A stretch of DNA of 64,000 nucleotides from Pocillopora verrucosa (Eukaryota > Cnidaria > Anthozoa > Scleractinia > Pocilloporidae): positions 15,429,340-15,493,339 of the forward strand of contig NC_089323.1 of assembly GCF_036669915.1 (NCBI RefSeq), in the 5' to 3' direction. Below are positions 45,593 to 58,414 of this stretch, one piece after another. A model generated the notes under the pieces. That model saw only the letters and a list, made by a program, of their open reading frames with translations. It was not told the origin of the DNA and made no database searches. Position numbers and translations under genes: made by a program. How positions within the stretch are numbered: position 1 is the stretch's first letter; each line of letters opens with the position of its first letter.

Positions 45593-48500
45593 CTATTTTT
45601 CCTTTCGGGCTTCTTTTTCCGTAAGGTTTTGTCCACGGGATTTATCTTCCCCGTAAGTTTCCTCCTTCCCACGATTATCTTTCTCCCCAGGGTTTTTTTC
45701 TTCAATGCGATTTTGTTCAGCACCTCGGTTTGAAGTCTCTTCCGCCGCTTGCAAACTGTCGTTACCGTATGTTTCTTCTTTCCCAGGGTTTTCTTCTGTC
45801 CCAGGGGTTTCTTCTTCCCCACGGGTTTGCTCCTCCCACGGATATCGTTCCAGTCTCTCTTGAAAATCTTTCTCCGCCAATCTACTAACCTCCCAGACTT
45901 TTATATCAGTTTCACGATCGTTCCCAGCATTAATCCAATTATTTGCTGCCCATTTTGTTCCCTTCAGGACGTCACATCCACCATGATAACTCATCACATC
46001 CAGGGGGCCCAGCCAGCCTGTTTCTTCGTTGATAAGATGATTGTACCAAAACAAGGCGGTGCCACGCTTTGGTTTGTAGTACAAGTTGGCATCATAACAA
46101 TGGTCACTTAGGTCACACTTGTTCACTCCACCATCCATCAGCGACTAAAGTGAATAAAATTAAGAGAGATTCAAAATATGAAAGGAATTGAACCCAAGAC
46201 TGGGTTAATGACAGGGAACATAGAGGACGAAGGACGGAAGGAAACAGAGAGGAACCAAAGAAAAGAGGGAGAAAAGAACGAAGACACGAAGGCATGAAGG
46301 AACGAAGGAACGAAGGAACGAAGGAACGAAGGAACGAAGGAACGAAGGAACGAAGGAACGAAGGAACGAAGGAACGAAGGAACGAAGGAACGAAGGAACG
46401 AAGGAACGAAGGAACGAAGGAACGAAGGAACGAAGGAACGAAGGAACGAAGGAACGAAGGAACGAAGGAACGAAGGAACGAAGGAACGAAGGAACGAAGG
46501 AACGAAGGAACGAAGGAACGAAGGAACGAAGGAACGAAGGAACGAAGGAACGAAGGAACGAAGGAACGAAGGAACGAAGGAACGAAGGAACGAAGGAACG
46601 AAGGCACGAAGGCACGAAGGCACGAAGGCACGAAGGCACGAAGGCACGAAGGCACGAAGGACCGAAAGAACGAAAGAACGAAAGAACGAAAGAACGAAAG
46701 AATGAAGGAACGATGAAACGAAGGAACGATGGAACGAGGAAATGAAGGAACTGGAAAATAGCATGGAACTGGAGGAACCAAAGAAGGAAGAGACTTACGA
46801 ACGAAGAATGGTTAGTGTTTGTGCGTGAGAAATTTCTCGTAACTTGAAGCAATAAGAAGCTGTTTAGCATGAGATGACTTACAGATGTTAAAACGACTCT
46901 CGCATTCTGTCAAACAAATGAAACTCTGATTCAGATGAGTTTGCAGTGAATCGAGAATTGATTAAAAAGGCTTGTAAAAAGAATTGTGAAAATTAACTGT
47001 TAACTCTGAGAAATCTACTTTTACAATTAACTCAGGTCAATAACCCCATAGCAATTTTCAGTTTAGTGTGATTCCTTTGTTCTGATTGGCCTTTGCCGTT
47101 ACTTTCCTTTGTTTTCACGACACTTAATCGAAAAGCGCTCTTTGTAATCGTCAACCATTAAGTTGATGTCAACGTTTATTGTGCCCCTCGAAGGAGAAGT
47201 GGCGTTTACCTCTCTGAACTTTCCAATTTTTGTAACATTTTTTAACAACATCGATGCTTTTTTTTTTAACTAATACAGATCTCTGCACACATTTGTCATG
47301 GCATCTGCGGCTATACTAAATCAAAAGAGAATAAAACAATGTAGTTTATGCTCCCGGGTATAAATATGTTTTGGGCCTGACTAAGGGTCATTTTAGCCCG
47401 GGTCGCTAAGCGAGGGCTTACGTGACTCTGAAAAGGGCACAAAACAAATCTATGCCCAAGGATGTCAACTCTATTAATTTCATTATCACTATAAAGGGCA
47501 TTGTGAAAATAGAGAGTGAAAAAAAACAAACAAACAAACAAACAAACAAACAAAACAAAAACGAAACAAAACAGCCAAGCGAGCGTGCGAGCAATGATAA
47601 TAATAGTGATAACAATATAGTTTATGTATTCGATAATTATGGCAAAGAATTCAACATACTTCATTTACTGGTACAGTTTTGTTGTCGGCAATAGGAAATG
47701 CAGTCTCACCACCCAGTGTAGGTTCATTTAGATAATAAAAGAACGTCAAATACCTAACAAAAAAGACAGAGAAAAACATTGCAGCTGTTGGTAACAAACG
47801 TGTTGTTTCTGTTTCATTGCCATCCATTCCCTTTAATTTTTTTATCCGTCCCGTTCCCGTTTTGTTTCCATCCCTTCCCATTTCCTGCCCTTCCCCCTTC
47901 CCAATTTCTATCCATCCTCATCCCATTTTTATCCATCTTCTCTCATTTTCTATATATCCAACCCTTTCCATTTTCTATTCATCCCTTCCCATTTTCTATC
48001 CATTCCTTCCCATTTTATATCCATCTCTTCCCATTTTCTACTCACCCCTTCCTGATTTCTACCCATCCCCTTCTTATTTTATATCCAGCCTTTTCCGTTT
48101 TTCTATCCATTCCCTATCATTTCCTATCCATCTCTTCCCATTTCCTATCCATTCCCTTATCATTTTCTATCCAACCTTTTCCATTTTCCACCCATCCCCT
48201 CTCATTTCCCACCCATTCCCTTCCCATTTCCTACCTACCCACCCCCTTCCCATTTTCTATCCCTTCCAATCCCATTTCAAATTTTGTTCTCTATTTCACC
48301 TCATAACACATACGTTCAATCAGCGGACGTTGTCGAATAACGGTTTCGTTTACCTTTGCCACATAACGCATTAACCTTGCAAACATTTCAGAGCCGACTA
48401 AAGCATTTAAGGTTTTAAAGTTCGACGATGACAACGCGATGACAAAATCATAACGTGCTCTTGATTAAACTTCAATTGAAATTGTGGACAATAAACTTCA

Positions 48501-51500
48501 GGGACACATTTTGCTTGTTCAAATTTCATTTAATCTGTACCCCTGCTTTTTAGGCCCACCTGCACGGAATACAATCCATATCTTCTAATTCACCCTCATC
48601 AAGAGTTTCAACTTGATGACAGCAAGGCAAAAGTTTTTCCAATTCGTCGTCTGAATCATAATGGCAGTGATAATGTTGCTTCTCACGATACCTAATGACC
48701 TAAAGCATTAAAAACGCGTTATAATGATAACGATGACTGTAACGGTAACGGTAATAGTACGGCATCAATAGATGTCAATCTTATCATGTATGAAATAATG
48801 GCAATGTCGATATGAAAGGCTTTAACAATGGAAATAATGTTGTCATCTTATAATAAGATCAAAATCCAAAGTTCTAATGCGCTCTGAGATATAAAAAGAT
48901 GTAAAGAAAGCCCCGCCTAACCAATGGGCCTGAAAAATTTTAAACTTACGAATTAGTATTGGGGGTCTGAGTTAAATAAAAATTCAACCATTCCGTTTCT
49001 TTTCCCGATATTTACATAATTTAAATTTCAAATCCAGTTACCATCTCGACCCTGAGAGGAAACACGGCAAAACAAAAGGCAACTTTTCTGTGCCGGTTAC
49101 AAACGAGACTTTCGAGAAACAGATCTCAGTTGAGTAGACCTAACGGGAAGTAAAAGGAAGGGGGGGGGGGAGCACAGTTGATAGGGAAGGGGGTACACTG
49201 TTTAGAAAGAAAGGGGGGACAAAGTTAACAAGGAAGAAAGAACACAGTTAATAAGGAAAGGGGGAACACAGTTAAGAGGGAAGGGAGGACACAGTTGATT
49301 GGGAAGGGAGGACACGGTTAACCGGGAAGAGGGGCACTGTTAATAGGAAAAAGGGGGCACAGTTAATAGAGAGAAACACCTAAGACGTGGTGTTTTCGCT
49401 TGTAACTGCATAGTGTGTTTATTACGTTAGAAACACAAACCTGCATGTCTTCACTGCTCCAGATCATATCTCTAGGAAGACGTGTCACTAAGTGTATTCT
49501 GTAGAAAAAATAAGTAGAGCAGGGAATAAGGAAGTGACAGCCATAACCTCAGTGGAGCGAAACTACAAACGCCAAAGTTATTACGTGAAAGACAATACAA
49601 AGGATGTTCGAATTCGCGTTGGCATGCCAAACATAAATATCTCACTAGAACAAACCATAACTACGGTTTTCAAATTTTCAAAACATTCCACGACTTATAA
49701 GTATATTCATCCTGCACTTATAGAATTTCCACGTTAAGGGACGGCTATTTCCCCCCCCCCCCCTTCGATGCGTCTTCATAAATGGTTCCATCGAAATTTT
49801 AGTTTTATTTGAATTCTAGTAATGCTCGTTTTCTGAAGTGAAGAAGAAGCATTCTCTCTGGGTGGAAAAGCATGGGAAATTTATAATAATGAATGGTGTA
49901 AAATACAAAACAGTGCACTCTACTCTGCATCCCTTTCAGTTTTTTTTTTAAGTAACCTCTTGGTATATACAATTTTTCAAGTAAACAGATGCCACAATTT
50001 TTCGGCTTCCCAGGTTTTCATAATATGCTCACTTAAATGCTCTTAGTTTAGTAGTTTACGAGTTTCTAACAACTGTGTGTGTTTATTTCTTCTAGATGAG
50101 ATCTATGTCATTGTAATTCACAGAGCTAATTTTGAAACGATTCAGCCACTAAAAGTCATACGTTGAAGTAAAACTATTAGTAAGATCTTTGTAAAGAACA
50201 CTACACACTTATTTCAGGAGGGGGGGGGGGAAGGGAGTCCAACACAGATGTATAGATTATTGATTTTTCACATCAGAGAGGGTTCAAATACACCCTTGGA
50301 ACTCACCGCTCTTAACCACGCCCTAAGATCGTAAGACGTACCTCTCTCGTAGACTATCAAATAGTGGTTTAAAATCGATGTGCTCGTAGGGATCAAGAAA
50401 AGCAGTGCTGCTATCTCGAGTTCGCTTATTTGGCTTTGTTTGATGAATTTTCTCCAAGTAATGCGTTATGTCTTTCATCTTGCTGTCTGTTGCTAATTTT
50501 ATGAATTCGTTGTATGTTATCACACCTGACATAAGATTATTGGTAAAAGAAATAAAAAGAAAAATATTAGTCACCACATAAAATTATCTTCGACTACAGC
50601 TGGGCATAATAAATAATCATATTTAATTGGTGTTTATTAGAGCGACAATAAAGACGCGTTCTCCCTTATCACTTTAACTCTCATGAGTGACAAAAATAAA
50701 ATTTCTCCTTACAATGTTAACACGATATTAAGCAGATAAGTGATGAGAATAAAGAAACATATGGATAAGTGGATTATTAATGGATACAACTCCAAATTCT
50801 CCGAACTAACATCATAAGAATCATATGGCAGACAGTAGGGAGAATTATGAATGAAATCTTGAGATTGATAGGGTAAAGCGTCCCATTATTTAATGCTGAA
50901 TTTTTTCCTTTACATGTGATGTGTAGGTGTAATTATCAGTCGATGAAGTTTTCACACCACTTCGTTTAGCCCCACAGCCACGTGACGTGCAAATACCTGC
51001 ACAAAATTATGATCTGCTCAAGCAGTAATACCATCAAAGAGTTTTTCTTTCCTTTTTTTTATTCCTACAAATTATATTCTGCTAATGCATTGCAGATTCA
51101 CTAAGGAGCGAGCGTGCAAACTGACAGATTTATTCTTTAGGCTGTCTAACACTGATTTCCGAAAATAATTCTTACAAGGCATTCAAGTGATAAAACAACT
51201 ATTGAATTCCATTGTCGCAAAATATCAGAATTTTTCGTTGCCTCTCAAGTTACCTATTCACCATAGCCTTTGGCCTTGGCAATTAATCAAACTTTTCTTT
51301 TTTGATAATTTATAAAATTTCACTCCGCCTTGTCCAATAATTACTAACTTACTCACCATCATTGTTTGGGTCCATGGTTAGGTCTTTCATGCTGCAAATG
51401 TATCGAAAAACGAAAAGTAAATATTTTAAGACTATTCCATAAAAACCTAGGTTATTGCTTAGAGAGTTCGAAGTCTCCCTCACTCAGTATGTTATATTTC

Positions 51501-54500
51501 TACGCTAGGTAACCTTCTAGGGTTTTTGAATAAAAATCCTTTGAGTTTTTTTAAGCCAGGAGAGTAATTTTCATTTAGAATATCTCAGAAACTCGTGAAA
51601 CGGTCAAAATTGTATGAAGTATCAAGCGATGTGAGTTGGAAACAACATACATTTTCTTTGTAAATTTTTCGTCGACAAGAACTCTCCCCAGCTCCATGAG
51701 AGCCTGAGAAATCTGTGGAAAAATAAAAATAAATAGGGTTAAAACAGTTACTCAGCAATTGATATACTCATCTCTTTTATACCTCTCATGAATATTTATA
51801 TAGCGAGGGAGGTTCTCCAACAATTGTGACAACATTGGTTTTTTTTTCCGAGGAAAGATAAGCTCTAACAAGGAATTAACAACAGTTTAGCGAATATCTA
51901 TTCAAACATTCAGCTCAAATACATTCCTTAGAGATAGGGAGCTGATGAACAAATGTCTGGGCCCACTGCCATGACAACGAATAGGAATAAGTTTTTTTTA
52001 CGATAACTCAGTCTAAGGGTTTAAGCTTGATGAATAACAGTTTCACAAAATGCTTTTTTCTCCCTCAAATATTATCATTTTATGAGAGAGGGCATGCAGA
52101 AAGAGAAGTACTTATTGTGTCAGTTGGCTAAAAGGTCCTACTAGAACGAAGGTCTCATACGAACAAGTTACTGCCCACCTACCCCTCCCCTAACCCAACA
52201 TTAACCCTACCTTGTTATCAGTTGACTGTTGTTGGGTTAGGGGAGGAGTAGGTGGGCAGTTGTCCAGATACTGATATTTATCCCAAGTTAACATCACAAG
52301 ACGTCACGAGAAATTTGCTGTAATAAGCAAATAGAACTTCACCAAAGTACCTTGTAAATGACTAAAGAGGGTAATTTCCTGAAGAAACTGTCCGCTGCGT
52401 CGGTGGGGGGGGGTTTTAAAAAATAATTTGGTTTCATCAAATGAGTTGATAACGTAAACTGGCCGCCGTGAAGGGTTTCCAAAGCTTCAGAAACTCTTTA
52501 CGGTGGCCAATTTACATAATCAACTCAGTTAATAAAACCAAACTATCTTGTAAACTCCCTTACGCGTACAGTTGGAAAAAGGAAGTAAGTTTGTCACAAT
52601 ATGTTTCAGTCTTCTATTTGCCTGGTCGAAGGTGGGGCGCGACGTCTTCAGACAAGTCGCAGAAGACATTAAAGCAAAGCTAAATCAATCCCAGATTACT
52701 TTCGACATCAATTGAAACTTTCTCTGTAGTGGACGAGTATTTTGTAAGCATACATCTATCACTTACCTCTGCTACGTCTATACTTCCGTCAGCGTTTAAA
52801 TCGAGATTCTGAAAAGTTTCTTCAGGATTCTCTGGCACATTTCTTTCCGCGGTTCTGTTTGGACTTAGTTCCTCGCCTTCGGGTACTTTTTCTCCAAGAG
52901 TTTTAGATCGCTCTAGACCTTGTGTTTTCGCCATGAATATAATATCATCACATTCCTCTTCGCTAAGGAAATCTTCGATTTCTAAGAGAAAAATGGAAAT
53001 AGATTTGCACTCGCAAGTAAAATTTGGAATGGAAATGATCTTTTACAACGTAAGGTGTGTTTAAGGCAAATGTGGCTACTAAGGCAGACTCATAATGGAC
53101 GTGGTCCATCTGTCTTATCTTGATTTAATTTTCTTATAAAAAGGCCACCCTAAGAAAGCTTTTTAAACAACCTATAGCAAAGGATTGTGGGACAGAGGCT
53201 AGACGCGGGGAGTAGCCAAACTGACTAGCACCTGATCAACTTAAATCAACGGCGTTCTCTGACCTTATGTGCATAGACGTACGATGAGGACTAACTAAAT
53301 GAAATAACAGAGACAATACGATCGGCTTGATTGGTCAAAAAACCCGGCTATCGCTTTTTGCACCAGTAAACCAGTAGAAAATTAAATTTTATTCCATAAA
53401 AGCAATAGACCACACTTTCTATCGGTTTATCTGCTTAATAACGCACTTTCGATGTTGGATGAACACAAGAAAAGTTTATAAATCCTTTATCTCGTGTTCT
53501 CCCAACATCCCACGTGGGTTAAAACGCCGGTAAACTGACCTCCTAAAGGAACTATACCTGCACAGACGTCGAATAGGTCTATGTTAAAGAACAAGGTCTG
53601 ATAATCTTACCGAAAAGGGCGGGTCGTAAACTGAGTGTCCTCATTGTATGTACTTTCCCAGGGACCAAATTTAGTTCACGCACATAACCAACCTATAAGG
53701 AAATAAGGGAAATGTTTAGAACGTGACTCTCAGACCAAGTGAGAAATTCGGCATACGCAGAGACGATGTGCTTTGCCATACTAAGAAATAAGTACCTGTT
53801 TCGTTTGATTTTGCTGACTTCCTGATCCAAAACGTTGATATAAACTGAACAAACTTAGCCGTTTACTACTTAAGAATTATTGTAAGTATCTCGAGGGACT
53901 CAAAAGGGTTAACGTGTTAATGTTAGCCGTAAAATGGCCAAAACAGTTACCCTTTAGGCGTGAAAATTGAGATTTCAGTCGCAAAAAGTTAACCGTGAAC
54001 ATTTTTCCCCTTATTCGATCAAAATCTTCTACAGTTTCATATTCATTATATTTCTATATATATAGTAATATTGTCACTGAAATAATATGCTATATATATA
54101 GAGAATAATGCATGGGCGCGCGTAGATATGGTATTTCTCTTCGAATGCCGGTTTACCTCGACAGCTCACGAGTGAGCTTATATAAACACAATAGCCTTTA
54201 ACTGACTAGAAAAGTCGACTTTTTTTAATCATTTGAATGACAATCCCCAAATAAAAATCGTAAAGTGTGTTGGCGCACTCAAGATGAAAACATGTGCTGA
54301 ATCACTACAAAGACAAACAATGGGCCTACTTCTTAATATACAAAATTCTCAGTTATTGAATTGGTACACGGCCAAAATCGGCCTGTGGCAAATCTTTTAG
54401 TTGTCGACTTTCGTTGTCAGCCGCGAGAAATGCCATTACCAAAGCCATTGATAACGTAACTTTCGGTTTTTCTTTTCGTATTTTGGTTTTTTTTCCCTTT

Positions 54501-57500
54501 TACGAAAGTTTGAACATCACTGTCTGCAAGCGATACGGATTTTTCAGTGTTTTTAGCAGCCATAATCCGAAAACATCTGACAGGAGACCTTGGATTGAGA
54601 ATGGTAAAGGCTTTGCCGTTCATTCATCAACCTGACCAAGTGGCGTGAAAGGCGAATGACGTGTCAACAGCTGATTGGTGATATCAAACATGCGTGAAAA
54701 AATATTGTGTTTTGTCACGCGTTTTGTTGCGGCTTTTCTCAGGGCTGGAAATCCAAGTATAGCACCGAAGTTTATAAGATAAATATACATAAACACCTAA
54801 TTCGATGGTTTAACACATAATACGCGCGGATATTTTGCAAGTTGTATGGTATTTTCCAAGCCCCGAAAGAGCGGGGAAAAATACGTGCAATGACCAAAAT
54901 GTCCGCCCACGTTGTAAGTTAAATCAGGGATTTATTATTTCACTATTATTTCACTTTTTAAAAATTTAATTTTAGTTTGCTTGTTTTTTCATCGTATAAG
55001 GAGTACGCGGACTGACGAAAACAACATGAACGAAATCATTAAAGTGTTCTTTCCGACTTACAAAAAAAATATGCCGCGCATAAACGTTCGTTTCTTTAAA
55101 AGTAAAGCCTAAAAAGCGAAAAAAAAATCTTTGGGTCGTATCAGTACGGCCATTTTGTTTCTCCGTATTTTTATCCCTGTTCTACAGTGTAATACCGTGG
55201 CATATTTTGTGCGTTCTTGTGACTTCATTTGGTAAAATGACATAAAAGTGAAATAATAAATAACGTTTGTTTGTAAATTTGTTCATTATTCATCCCACAA
55301 TAAGTGCGGAGTAATCTACGGGTTGTAAATATGTTTTAGAACAATCAATCAATTATATACGTTTTTTAAAAAATTAAAATCAATTTTTTTATTTACCGTA
55401 ATAGAAAGAACTTAACCATTAGCCGTAAAGTTTTAACTGTAAAAGCTATCACTCTTGAGACCTTTAAAATAACCTTCGTTACTTACCATCAACAAATACC
55501 AAATGCAACTTAATATCAAATAGGAGTGTGGAGGTGAGTGATCTATTTATTTTGACAGTTATCAAAAAGAGAAATCGAACAATTTATTCTTATTTTCCTT
55601 GCTCTTAAACTCAACATAAGGAAAAGCTGTTCTCTTACAGAATTCCTTTGTTTAGAATATGAACTGAGTGATATAAAACACACGACTCTAATATTCAGAC
55701 GAGAAGCATCTTCTCGTTAAACGTCTGCTTTTTACCACTTGTGCGCTAAAACCCAAAAACAACGTTTGAAAAACTCATCTTTTTTTCTAGAGAGTCTTTT
55801 TTTAAGGTTACAGGAAGAGCGAGTACAAAAATATTATTTTTGCCGTTTTTCAGTTTCTTTTTTTTTAATTACGCCAAGGAACACTCACCAACCTCGCGGC
55901 TTTGGCAGCCGGAGATCTTTTAAATTGTGCGCCGCCCTGCTGTCGCCGGTGATAAACACGAATTTTCCAGTTAAACACCATTGGCGAACTGTTAATACTA
56001 AAAAGTATTGCACGTAATTTTTAAAACAGAATACATGTATATTTAAATTTCTGTCGTTTCCTGAAGTTTGTTTTCAAAAACAAAAAAGCACTGAGTTAAA
56101 AGTTCACCATATCATAATCATATTTTTCATAAACTAAGTTTTTGTTGAAGTTATTGTGTTTTGAATGTCAGGTCAACTTTCTATAACAAAAGACTTCGTA
56201 ATACAATTCGTAAACGAACCTCCATGACGCGCATTGGAAAATATGGGAAATTCGTTCACCCGATATTTACACAGCTGGTGTACTTAGGCGAGTAAAACCT
56301 ATATCTCAATTCGAAATGTTAATTCAGCTTAATGCAGCAGACATTTCTCAAGATTCATTACAAAAAGGAAAACACACGAATTGCGTGAAACTGAAAAAGG
56401 AAGTTTATATATTTTTTCGTTAAAAAGATGCTTCTTTGATAAATTTTCCTCACTTTTTACCAATACGTAAGACAACAGAATCATTAACGCCAACAAAAAG
56501 AACTCATTGGACACCTTAAGCCTGATGATAAGTTGAATATGCGAATCCCAAATTACCTGTTTCACATTTGCATGATATGTTGTAAGAATATAATTTATCT
56601 TTTTCTAAGAGACCGACTCAGTTAATGATATATTATTATGACACATTAAAGGCAAACTAAAAAAATTACTGTATTGTCACCCACTTTATTTCGAACAAGA
56701 AAAGCTGTATATCTTGTTATTTTTCGAACAGGTTTTCATAAAAAAAAAAAATGCCATATAACTTCATTCGCCCAAATATATCAATTCATAAAAAACTGAA
56801 AAAAAGATGGACTGTATTACACTTCTCTGTATTGTCTAACACGGCTTTATAACGCACATTCGAATCGAAGATCAAGGAAATCTTCGCTTATTTCCTAAGT
56901 GTATGACTTTAAAACAATGCCTTGTGATGAAAAAACATACATTTTAGGATACCATTCTCAAACTATCAATAACTGTTTCTCTTCCTTTTGAAGCATCTCT
57001 TTTCAAAATAAATGGAACCTACTTACAGTTGATATACATTTCGTTACTTTTCTTTTTAGGCACACAGTTTACTATTGCTAGCGTCAAAAATATAAATCGA
57101 TCATTACACCGGGGCCTTCGTTACTGAGGATTTCTGTTTACTGAGGTTCTTTTCCGTTCAATTTCTTATTATTCGGCGATAGAAAATCGCTCGTCACATT
57201 TAAGTCTTCGTGATATCGAACTGAACTGTAGTTTACTCGTCATACATGTGCGTACGTAGATCTGGTTAACGCGAAAAAAAATTAGTATTACATGAGTATT
57301 GTTCTACCGTTTACCTCCACTGGGTCAATTCGCGGCAACCTGTATAGACTCTGCTCGTTATCTGTAACTCGTCCGCCTGTAGCTGTCTCTGACATGTTCA
57401 GTTGCGTCTCTGCGACAATGTTCCTGTTAAACCAACATCTCAAAGCTACTGATAAGATCACAACTGCGATCGAGACATATGATAAACGTTGGTAAACTGG

Positions 57501-57521
57501 CTTTAGCGAAACTTTCAACAT
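45593..57521 (-). CDS. P4HTM: Gene E: transmembrane prolyl 4-hydroxylase-like protein, intact catalytic residues
   Basis: Ten exons give 542 aa: 57521-57315, 53692-53611, 52981-52767, 51712-51651, 51391-51357, 50525-50342, 49498-49441, 48699-48560, 47753-47660, 46144-45593. The N-terminus has a membrane anchor (14-31) after a short basic segment, so type II ER topology is likely. EF-hand loops D157-E168 and D196-E207 are both canonical. Iron ligands H294 and D296 (HYHCHYDS) and H413 (YHGGC); K423 in KGTKW. All catalytic residues are present. The tail (about 440-542) is Glu/Lys/Gly-rich, with the motif GKEETYG occurring twice, and has no KDEL-like end. Exon 3 is the longest of the family (215 nt, extra acidic linker between helix and EF-hand). 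At 11.9 kb it is the largest copy because its introns hold satellites. The start at 57521 is the first ATG before the anchor; an upstream in-frame TTG is not a likely start. Confidence 0.88.
46285..46740. repeat. 8-bp satellite (GAAGGAAC)n in gene E intron
   Basis: Nearly perfect 8-nt units GAAGGAAC run from about 46298 to 46605 (about 38 copies), then about seven GAAGGCAC units, then about five GAAAGAAC units, then degenerate units. Because 8 is not a multiple of 3, all frames cycle through the same 8-codon repeat without stops, so long ORFs appear on both strands (RRNEGTKE on plus, SFVPSFLR on minus). These are artefacts of the repeat and not genes. Confidence 0.95.
47517..47565. repeat. 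(AAAC)n microsatellite
   Basis: About eight AAAC units, then AAAACAAAAACG. It lies in the intron between exon 9 and the last exon of gene E. Confidence 0.9.
47820..48295. repeat. Pyrimidine-rich minisatellite (CCATTTTCTATCCATCCCTTCC)
   Basis: About 20 degenerate units of 16-25 nt with a strict strand asymmetry (almost no G on plus). It creates a 175- to 185-codon open frame on plus with P/F/S/I repeats, which is not a gene. It lies in the intron between exons 8 and 9 of gene E. Confidence 0.9.
49150..49372. repeat. Purine-rich minisatellite (GGGAAGGGGGACACAGTTAATA)
   Basis: About nine units of 22-28 nt, each with A(A/G)GGGG-ACA-AGTTAA. It lies between exons 7 and 8 of gene E, about 850 nt from the pyrimidine-rich array and of opposite base skew. 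Confidence 0.9.
50665..50880. repeat. Dispersed repeat family 3, copy
   Basis: TTAACTCTCATGAGTGACAAAA, TTTCTCCTTACAATGTTAAC, GTGATGAGAATAAAGAAACA, CTCCGAACTAACATCATAAGAA, AGTAGGGAGAATTATGAATGA, GATTGATAGGGTAAAG. In the intron between exons 5 and 6 of gene E. Confidence 0.7.
52165..52283. repeat. Snap-back hairpin repeat family 2, copy
   Basis: GCCCACCTACCCCTCCCCTAA mirrored by TTAGGGGAGGAGTAGGTGGGC and CAGATACTGATATTTATCC. In the intron between exons 3 and 4 of gene E. Confidence 0.75.
52378..52560. repeat. MITE-like family 1, copy
   Basis: Reversed tail GAAGAAACTGTCCGCTGCG, then ATGAGTTGATAACGTAAAC, GGCCGCCGTGAAGGGTTTCC and the mirrored CTTTACGGTGGCCAATTTAC, CAACTCAGTTAATAAAACC. The internal core is deleted, leaving a tight hairpin about 210 nt from the family-2 hairpin. 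Confidence 0.7.
54108..54190. repeat. Half copy of family-5 hairpin
   Basis: GCGCGCGTAGATATGGTATTTC, TCTTCGAATGCCGG and AGCTCACGAGTGAG match the left arm and loop at 27417-27527; the right arm is absent. Confidence 0.55.
54628..54800. repeat. Dispersed repeat family 6, copy 2
   Basis: CCTGACCAAGTGGCGTGAAAGG, ATGACGTGTCAACAGCTGATTGG, GCGGCTTTTCTCAGGGCTGG. About 440 nt from the family-5 half hairpin, as in the other copy (75 nt apart there). Confidence 0.65.
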
Positions 57522-58414
57522 TTTTGACAATAAAACGCCGCGTGAAACTTTTGGTTTTAACAAGACTAGATTGAAAGTATGAAAGATATGATACTTCAGT
57601 TTTGGCTATGGATCTTTTCACAGGCGACAAATTTAAATGTCTTTTTAAGTATTTAAGATCAAATCGATCAGGTGTAAACAGTCTTTGATGTCACAAAACA
57701 TTAAAAATTGGCTTCAGATTATTAAAAAATGTAAATTACGCGTCATGCATTTTGGTTGTTTAAGTCGCAAAAACAGGTGTCCAATGATCTTCTTTGGAAT
57801 TGTGACCGCTGGCTAAGGTTTAGTCTCACAAGAATCCGTCCAAGTCTGTAAACCTGTTGAACTTACTAAGATTTGTATCGCATTTTTAGATCTGTGTGGA
57901 GAGGGTAAACATATTTAGGGGGTTTTTCAGTGATCCATCATGGCTTTTAATTGCTACCAAAAGCTACGCTTCAAAACTTTGCGCTAAATTTTAATTTGTG
58001 TACAAGCGCTGTTATCGTTGCTTAATGCTGCGTAGTCATTGGTTAGCTTGAGAGTACGCTTTCATAAAGCGTCTCTCCTTTGTGGGCGGCACTTAATTTT
58101 TGGGCTAAAACTGACTATTGGTGACATTGTTTCCACTCGGTAATTGAGCCTTGCTAAAATTTCAGACTTAACTTGACATTTCCGTTCCGGAAACATGACG
58201 AAAACTTGATAGAATCGCCAAGACTCGGTATAGCACGTTTCCGCAAAACGTAAATGTAGTGGAAACATGAATGTTTCCGTCACATTTAAGAAATGCGGAA
58301 ACGTGAAATTTCGTCCTGTGTAGTCTAGTCACACAAAGGCTTAAACGCGTTTTAAAGCTTTTTTGTTAACCACGGTTCAAATTTTTTTTTTATTCATGGA
58401 GGCTGATTAAACCG
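57522..58414. other. 5' flank of gene E
   Basis: Should hold the gene E promoter and 5' UTR. Nothing further is recognisable. Confidence 0.4.

Larger units (their letters stand above)
53693..57314 (-). other. Intron 1 of gene E
   Basis: 3.6 kb without a supported gene. It holds a half copy of the family-5 hairpin (54108-54190) and a family-6 repeat (54628-54800). The minus-strand ORF at 56329-56565 has one hydrophobic stretch but no splice logic. Confidence 0.6.

Noticed and set aside
45749..46111. Plus-strand ORF of 120 codons
   Set aside because: Antisense shadow of the last coding exon of gene E.
46113..46870. Three long minus-strand ORFs and one plus-strand ORF (up to 222 codons)
   Set aside because: They are pure translations of the 8-bp satellite; frames are open only because the unit contains no stop.
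47779..48374. Plus-strand ORFs of 175 and 185 codons, Pro/Phe/Ser/Ile-rich
   Set aside because: They follow the pyrimidine-rich minisatellite in an intron of gene E; no start context, splice sites or domain.
56329..56565. Minus-strand ORF with a hydrophobic stretch
   Set aside because: Lies in intron 1 of gene E with no splice context; AT-rich chance ORFs are often hydrophobic.
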